Part shown: positions 59,481 through 64,000 of the stretch, one piece after another
How the letters are laid out: every line of letters begins with the position of its first letter
How positions within the stretch are numbered: position 1 is the first letter of the stretch
NCBI GenBank assembly: GCA_046292465.1
Contig: JBKBRB010000004.1
Location: 124,001 to 188,000, forward strand
Length of the DNA stretch: 64,000 nucleotides
Source: JANWWM01 sp046292465
Lineage (GTDB): Bacteria; Bacteroidota; Chlorobiia; Chlorobiales; Thermochlorobacteraceae
Direction of reading: 5' to 3'
Translations under genes and position numbers: made by a program
Notes under the pieces: model-generated
What the model saw: only the letters and a program-made list of their open reading frames with translations
What the model was told of the DNA's origin: nothing
Database searches by the model: none

Positions 59481-62072
59481 ATGATTCCGAAGAAACTCCG
59501 ACTCCGAAACTTTCTAAGCTACGGCGAGCCAGAGCAAGAACTCGATTTTGATTTGTTTCAATTCGCTGTTCTGACAGGCGAAAACGGCGCAGGCAAATCG
59601 AGCCTCATTGAGGCAATTCCGTTCTGCATCTGGGGTAAAGGGAGAGAATCTAACCACGAACTTGTGCGCAAAGGTGCAAAAGAAGCGCGCATCGAACTTG
59701 AACTCGAGTTGCAAAACAACATTTATCGCATCACGCGAATCCTCAGAAAAAACAAGAGTCAACAGTTGGAATTCGCCGTCTACGACCGTTCCATCAACGA
59801 CTTTCGCACGCTCACCTGCAAGCACGTCAAAGATACCGAAGCCGAAATTCAAAAGCGCATTGGCATTAGTTACGAAACCTTCATTAACTCTGCTTTCTTC
59901 GCACAAGGCAAAGCCGATTTATTTTTTAGAAACGGACCGACAGAGAGGCGCAAAGTTTTGAGCGAAATTTTGGGTTTGAGCCATTACGAAGAACTATCCA
60001 AAAAAGCCAAAGAAGTCGCCAAAAGTCTTCAAGGAAAACTCGTTTTAACCCTTACACGCATATCACTTCTTAAATCTGACATTGCCTCACTCCCGCAACT
60101 TCGCCTCGACTACGACGCGAAATTAGCGGAAGAGCATGCGGTTAAAGCCGAACTTGCCACTCTTGAAGACTCGCTTCTTGCGCTTACTTCCGACCTTGAA
60201 GCGTTTAAACAAAAAGAATCTGAACTCGCCGTCTTAAACGCTGAACTCAATTCGCTAAAGCAACGGCTTGAACAAGAGGCGCGTTTAGTTCGTCAAAAAG
60301 AATCCGAAGTTTCCGCGATTGACTTGCGCCTTCAAACTCGAGAGACATTACTCTTGAAGCAACAACAATCCGAATCGCTCAAAAAGGAACTTGAATTGTT
60401 GGACGAACGCCAATCGCTCGCCCAATCTTTGAAAGAACAAATTTCTAAACTCGAGAACGACTACAACGCCAAGCGCGCCAAACTCGAAGCCGAAAAAAAA
60501 TCGGCACAAGGACAACTGGCTCAACTCAACCAAATGATTGCACAACGACAAGCCCGACTCGAGCGAAAAGCAAAATTGCTTCAAGAACATCCACAAATAC
60601 AGTCGAAACTTGACGCGCTCAAAAAAGAATGTGCTCGCCTTCCCGAAGTTGAATCGTTGCTCAATGCGACACGCACCAAAGTTTCAGACTTGCGGTCTGC
60701 AATCGCTTCTGCACAAATGCAAATGGACGCCATCTCCGAAAAAGGCAAAAAGGTTAAAGAACTTTCCGACACTTGTCCGCTCTGTCAGTCTCATATTGAA
60801 GAATCTCACAAGGAGCACATTCTTCAAAATTATCGCGACGAGTATCGCGCCTATCAAGTGCAAAAGAAGCATCACGAAGACACACTTCAAGTTCTCCAAC
60901 AAGAACTTTCACAATACGAGCAAGAACTTGCCGCTCTCAAACAAAAGGAACGCGAACAGAACAAATGCGCCATTGAATTGAACCAAATCACCACCGAGAT
61001 GGCCTCGCTTCAAGAAGTTGAGCGAGAGTTGAAGCAAATTGAGTCCGATAAAATCGTTCAAGAAGCCAAAGCAAAAGACGCGGAACTTGAATTGCACGCG
61101 CTTGCACAAGCCAAAGCAGAAATTGAAAAACTTCAAGCCGAACTTTCAGCCATCGGATACGACGCACAACTTCATCAGCGTAAAAAATCCGAACTCAAAT
61201 CATTTGACTCAATTGAACGAGAGCTTGCCGCTCTCGAGAGCGACGAAAAACGCCGAAACGTGCTCCTTCAAGAGATTTCCGAACATCGTCAAACTTATGA
61301 ATCCCTTGTGCAGCAACACGCTTTGAAAGAAGAAAACATCAATGCTCTCCGCAAAGCCCTGATAGGCAAGGCTGAACTTGAAATGCGCCTACAAACTGTA
61401 TCAAACGAAAAGCGTGAGAAAACAACGCGCCTGCAAGAAGTTTCAAGCAAATGTCAGGCACTCAAATTCACCATTGATGAGAAAGAAGAAAAGGAAAAAA
61501 CAATGAAGGAATTAGAGCAAGAGATCGGTCCCGAAAAAGAAACAATCGAACTCTATGAGATTTTAGCCGAAGCCTATAGCGTCAAAGGCGTTCAACAACT
61601 CTTGCTCGAGAAAGCCATTCCTGAAATTGAACGCTTAGCCAACGAACTGCTCGCGCAACTGACAAACAACTCGTTTTCGCTCTCGCTTCAAACCGAGCGA
61701 CAAACGCAAAACAATACCGTGGAACAGACGCTCGCGATTATCATTTCCGACGCTAACGCCAACACACGCCTCTACGAAACCTTTTCAGGCGGCGAACGCT
61801 TTCGCATTGATTTCGCTCTGCGGCTCGCGCTTTCAAAATATCTCTCCAACATTAGCGGCACGCCAATTAAAATGATTGTCATTGACGAAGGATTCGGCAC
61901 ACAAGACCAAAACGGAATTGAGGCAATGATTGAGGCGATGAATCAAGTGTGCGATGATTTTGAAAAACTCATTCTTATCACGCATTTAGAAGAAATGAAA
62001 GACGCTTTTCCGACGCGCATCGTTGTCAGTAAAGACCATCTTAAAGGTTCGCGCTTTGAGGTCATTTCTTAA
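59481..62072 (+). CDS. SbcC/Rad50-like exonuclease ATPase subunit
   Basis: An 863-residue SMC-like DNA repair ATPase. The N-terminal ABC half has Walker A GENGAGKSS (33-41). Two long coiled coils flank a zinc hook, C432-P-L-C435 (DTCPLCQSH), almost exactly in the middle. The C-terminal half carries the signature FSGGERFRIDFALRLALSKYLS and Walker B KMIVIDEGFGTQ. It should pair with an SbcD/Mre11 nuclease, which is not adjacent in this window. The ATG at 59481 gives the normal start MIPKKLRLRNFLSYGEPE; the longer frame overlaps the preceding gene. Confidence 0.9.
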   Translation: MIPKKLRLRNFLSYGEPEQELDFDLFQFAVLTGENGAGKSSLIEAIPFCIWGKGRESNHELVRKGAKEARIELELELQNNIYRITRILRKNKSQQLEFAVYDRSINDFRTLTCKHVKDTEAEIQKRIGISYETFINSAFFAQGKADLFFRNGPTERRKVLSEILGLSHYEELSKKAKEVAKSLQGKLVLTLTRISLLKSDIASLPQLRLDYDAKLAEEHAVKAELATLEDSLLALTSDLEAFKQKESELAVLNAELNSLKQRLEQEARLVRQKESEVSAIDLRLQTRETLLLKQQQSESLKKELELLDERQSLAQSLKEQISKLENDYNAKRAKLEAEKKSAQGQLAQLNQMIAQRQARLERKAKLLQEHPQIQSKLDALKKECARLPEVESLLNATRTKVSDLRSAIASAQMQMDAISEKGKKVKELSDTCPLCQSHIEESHKEHILQNYRDEYRAYQVQKKHHEDTLQVLQQELSQYEQELAALKQKEREQNKCAIELNQITTEMASLQEVERELKQIESDKIVQEAKAKDAELELHALAQAKAEIEKLQAELSAIGYDAQLHQRKKSELKSFDSIERELAALESDEKRRNVLLQEISEHRQTYESLVQQHALKEENINALRKALIGKAELEMRLQTVSNEKREKTTRLQEVSSKCQALKFTIDEKEEKEKTMKELEQEIGPEKETIELYEILAEAYSVKGVQQLLLEKAIPEIERLANELLAQLTNNSFSLSLQTERQTQNNTVEQTLAIIISDANANTRLYETFSGGERFRIDFALRLALSKYLSNISGTPIKMIVIDEGFGTQDQNGIEAMIEAMNQVCDDFEKLILITHLEEMKDAFPTRIVVSKDHLKGSRFEVIS

Positions 62073-62113
62073 ACTTGTATAATTTGAGGGTAATCGTCTC
62101 GATAACCGCTTTC

Positions 62114-62683
62114 ATGAACGCGATGCAGAAACCGACTTTAATTTTTTTAACAGGATTCAGTACGGCGGGCAAATCAACCATCGGACCGATTCTCGCCAAT
62201 TCACTTGGCTTTGACTTCATTGATATTGATAAAGTTATCGTCGAGCGCGAACAAAAATCCATCAATGAAATTTTTGCCGAAAAAGGTGAAGCCTACTTCC
62301 GCCAACTTGAACTTGAAATTCTTTCCTCGATTGCCAATCGCGAAAACCTCGTCGTCTCACTTGGCGGCGGCACACTTGAAAATGATTCCAGTTTCGAACT
62401 CGTCCGCAATTCAGGCACTATGGTTTATCTGAAATCTGACTTGAATACGCTCACGCGCCGACTTTCCAACAAAGACGACCGCCCGCTTCTCAAAGGCGAA
62501 AATGGACAAAAGATAACGCCGGAGGAAATTGCCAATCGCGTCAGCCTCTTGATGAGCCGCCGTGAAGAGCGATATTCCCAAGCCCCGATTTACATTTCAA
62601 CCGACCAAACGCCGCTCGGCAAAACGGTCGAGAAATTGCAACGAGAATTAGAGCGACATTTCAAATCGCATCGTCATCAGTAA
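62114..62683 (+). CDS. aroK: Shikimate kinase
   Basis: Phosphorylates shikimate in the aromatic pathway. About 189 residues with the P-loop FLTGFSTAGKSTIG, the shikimate-binding FIDIDKVIVEREQKSI, the FRQLELEIL arginine, the VSLGGGT loop and the lid DRPLLKGENG. The ATG at 62114 is chosen; a TTG at 62075 adds unconserved residues, and an ATG at 62123 is also possible. It is followed 18 bases later by aroB, and the two form the common aroKB pair. Confidence 0.94.
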   Translation: MNAMQKPTLIFLTGFSTAGKSTIGPILANSLGFDFIDIDKVIVEREQKSINEIFAEKGEAYFRQLELEILSSIANRENLVVSLGGGTLENDSSFELVRNSGTMVYLKSDLNTLTRRLSNKDDRPLLKGENGQKITPEEIANRVSLLMSRREERYSQAPIYISTDQTPLGKTVEKLQRELERHFKSHRHQ

Positions 62684-62701
62684 CCTTTCAATTTTTCAGC
62701 G

Positions 62702-63778
62702 TTGCATCACGTTGTTTTTTCTTCATTTCACACCTTCAACGACACGCTTACCTCGCATGGGCTTGCGCCCAAAGTCGCCCTGCTCTTCGACCGAAATACG
62801 CACAGGCTTTTTTCACCAAACATTTTTCAAACCTTTCATCAAGCCAACATCGCACATTCTTCTTTTGTTGTGCCTGCAAGCGAATCGGCGAAAAGTTTGC
62901 GCACGGCAGAGCGGCTCTACGGCGCGTTCATCAAAAACGGAATTGATAGAGCGACTGCGCTTGTCGCCGTTGGCGGCGGCGTCGTTGGCGATTTAGGCGG
63001 ATTCCTTGCAGCAAGTTACTTGCGCGGCATTCCGCTGGTGCATGTGCCGACAACACTTCTGGCAATGGTCGATAGTGCCATCGGCGGAAAGGTCGCTGTG
63101 AATCATTCGCTCGGCAAAAACATGATTGGCTTCTTTTATCCGCCTACCTTCACATTTATCGATGTCAATTTTTTAAGCACTCTTCCAAAACGCGATGTTT
63201 ATTCAGGACTTGCCGAAGCCTTCAAATACGCGCTTATTCAAGACGCGCCGTTTTTTCATCACTTTGAATCGCGTTTTGAGCCAATCGTTTCGCTTGAACG
63301 CGCCGACCTTGAGCGTGTTGTGGCGCGAAGTGTTAAAAACAAACTGCGCATCGTCAAAAAAGACTTCAAAGAAACACTCGGACTGCGCGCCCTCTTGAAC
63401 TTCGGACACACCTTCGCACACGCCCTCGAAACCCTCAGCAACTACAAGGCTTTTCGGCATGGCGAAGCCGTCTTAATCGGCATGCTTTGCGCCTCTGCTC
63501 TCTCCAAAAATTTAGACTTGCTCGATAAAGATTCGTTCATGCGCATAGCGCACTTCGCCAAACGCTTTCCGCTTTCGCCATCGCTTTTGAAACGGTATTT
63601 CTTTGATGTGGCAGAATCTGACCTTGAATTGGCTATGCAGAGCGATAAGAAAAAATCGCACGGCACGATTCGCTTTGTTTTGCTTCGCCGCATTGGTGAG
63701 GCATTTTTGTGTCAAGAAAAAATATCTTCGCGCAACATTCATCGCGCCATTCTTGAAGCCAAACAGATTTTGACATGA
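62702..63778 (+). CDS. aroB: 3-Dehydroquinate synthase
   Basis: NAD- and metal-dependent cyclisation of DAHP. The 358 residues show GGGVVGDLGGFLAASY, the active-site VDSAIGGKVAVNH, NFGHTFAHALE and FRHGEAVLIGM with the metal-binding His and Glu. The first possible start in frame is TTG at 62702; no ATG or GTG precedes the conserved region, so a TTG start is very likely. The stop overlaps the start of the next gene by ATGA. It is coupled with aroK upstream. Confidence 0.95.
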   Translation: MHHVVFSSFHTFNDTLTSHGLAPKVALLFDRNTHRLFSPNIFQTFHQANIAHSSFVVPASESAKSLRTAERLYGAFIKNGIDRATALVAVGGGVVGDLGGFLAASYLRGIPLVHVPTTLLAMVDSAIGGKVAVNHSLGKNMIGFFYPPTFTFIDVNFLSTLPKRDVYSGLAEAFKYALIQDAPFFHHFESRFEPIVSLERADLERVVARSVKNKLRIVKKDFKETLGLRALLNFGHTFAHALETLSNYKAFRHGEAVLIGMLCASALSKNLDLLDKDSFMRIAHFAKRFPLSPSLLKRYFFDVAESDLELAMQSDKKKSHGTIRFVLLRRIGEAFLCQEKISSRNIHRAILEAKQILT

Positions 63779-63894
63779 AACGAGAGACGTTCTACAAAAT
63801 TCGCGCGTGGTTTTTCCGCATTGTGATTTTCTTGATTGTGGTGCAAGTGCTTATGGCAATCGGCAAGTGGATTTATAGTTCATTCTTTTTTTGA
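63775..63894 (+). CDS. 39-residue single-span membrane peptide
   Basis: A short gene whose ATG overlaps the aroB stop (ATGA). The peptide MKRETFYKIRAWFFRIV starts with basic residues and continues with one hydrophobic helix (about 13-31) to the end SSFFF. The four-base overlap and the clean frame support translation by coupling to aroB. I do not recognise the family, and a 39-residue frame can arise by chance. Confidence 0.5.
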   Translation: MKRETFYKIRAWFFRIVIFLIVVQVLMAIGKWIYSSFFF

Positions 63895-63903
63895 GAAGAC
63901 CGC

Positions 63904-64000
63904 TCACATCGCATCGGCTTGTGATTTCGCCTTTTCAACATTCACAAAAAGCAGTACGACAAGACCGCTCACAAACAGCACAATCAGCGAGAGAATGCCG
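63904..64000 (-). CDS. Membrane protein C-terminus, gene continues beyond the window
   Basis: The last 97 bases are open on the minus strand and end in TGA at 63904-63906. They encode 31 residues, ending in a hydrophobic span (GILSLIVLFVSGLVVLLFV) and a short polar tail (NVEKAKSQADAM). This is typical of the final helix of a transporter such as an MFS protein. The family cannot be fixed from this fragment. It converges with the aroB run, nine bases from the 39-residue frame. Confidence 0.6.
   Translation of the reverse strand, partial: GILSLIVLFVSGLVVLLFVNVEKAKSQADAM

Overview
The window reads as chromosomal DNA of a member of the Bacteroidota/Chlorobiota group, most likely a Chlorobiota relative such as the Chloroherpeton/Thermochlorobacter side of the phylum. 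The evidence is a plant/cyanobacteria-type phytoene desaturase (CrtP type, used by green sulfur bacteria), a secreted protease with a type IX secretion C-terminal sorting domain, a succinate dehydrogenase with a single cytochrome b subunit in the order C-A-B, and three promoters of the form (T/C)TTG-N20-TAnnTTTG, which is the Bacteroidota housekeeping consensus. The species assignment is inference. No photosynthesis gene other than the carotenoid desaturase is in view.

Layout. 1-1640: parA (5' end missing) and parB, facing a LacI-type regulator (1644-2669) and exonuclease III (2739-3512). 3541-16163: the transcription/translation block read on the minus strand from one Bacteroidota-type promoter: tRNA-Thr, tRNA-Tyr, tRNA-Thr, tRNA-Trp, secE, nusG, rplK, rplA, rplJ, rplL, an attenuator-like hairpin, rpoB, rpoC and a strong terminator; tuf and tRNA-Gly, often found inside this cluster, are absent. 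16283-19116: a peroxide-stress island of rubrerythrin with a palindromic operator, a PerR-type regulator, a zinc-free MDR oxidoreductase and Dps. 19116-22582: CoA-acylating aldehyde dehydrogenase plus an acyl-CoA synthetase-like protein. 22671-27447: a HigBA-like toxin/antitoxin pair directly behind valS, then an RND adaptor.

27605-30383: sucC followed by the most unusual locus, an ABC-type AAA ATPase overlapping a small TOPRIM-like protein by ATGA; I regard it as a candidate two-gene defence system. 30380-33894: ACT-domain protein, SppA protease and a family-2 glycosyltransferase. 33993-36820: YraN, a sugar-1-phosphate nucleotidyltransferase and purB. 36895-41003: a palindromic intergenic element and a 1346-residue secreted metalloprotease. 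41085-45545: Xaa-Pro peptidase and an exopolysaccharide-type cluster. 45668-51346: crtP, tRNA-Ile2, glmS and a cNMP/CBS/DUF294 protein. 51381-54972: sdhCAB. 55178-58003: isoaspartyl peptidase and amino-acid permease. 58169-64000: an unrecognised Pro-rich-linker protein, an SbcC/Rad50-like ATPase, aroK, aroB, a 39-residue membrane peptide and the end of a membrane protein gene.

Most genes are housekeeping. The accessory signals are the ATPase/TOPRIM pair, the toxin/antitoxin pair, the acyl-CoA/aldehyde pair with odd termini and active site, and several short repeats in intergenic DNA.
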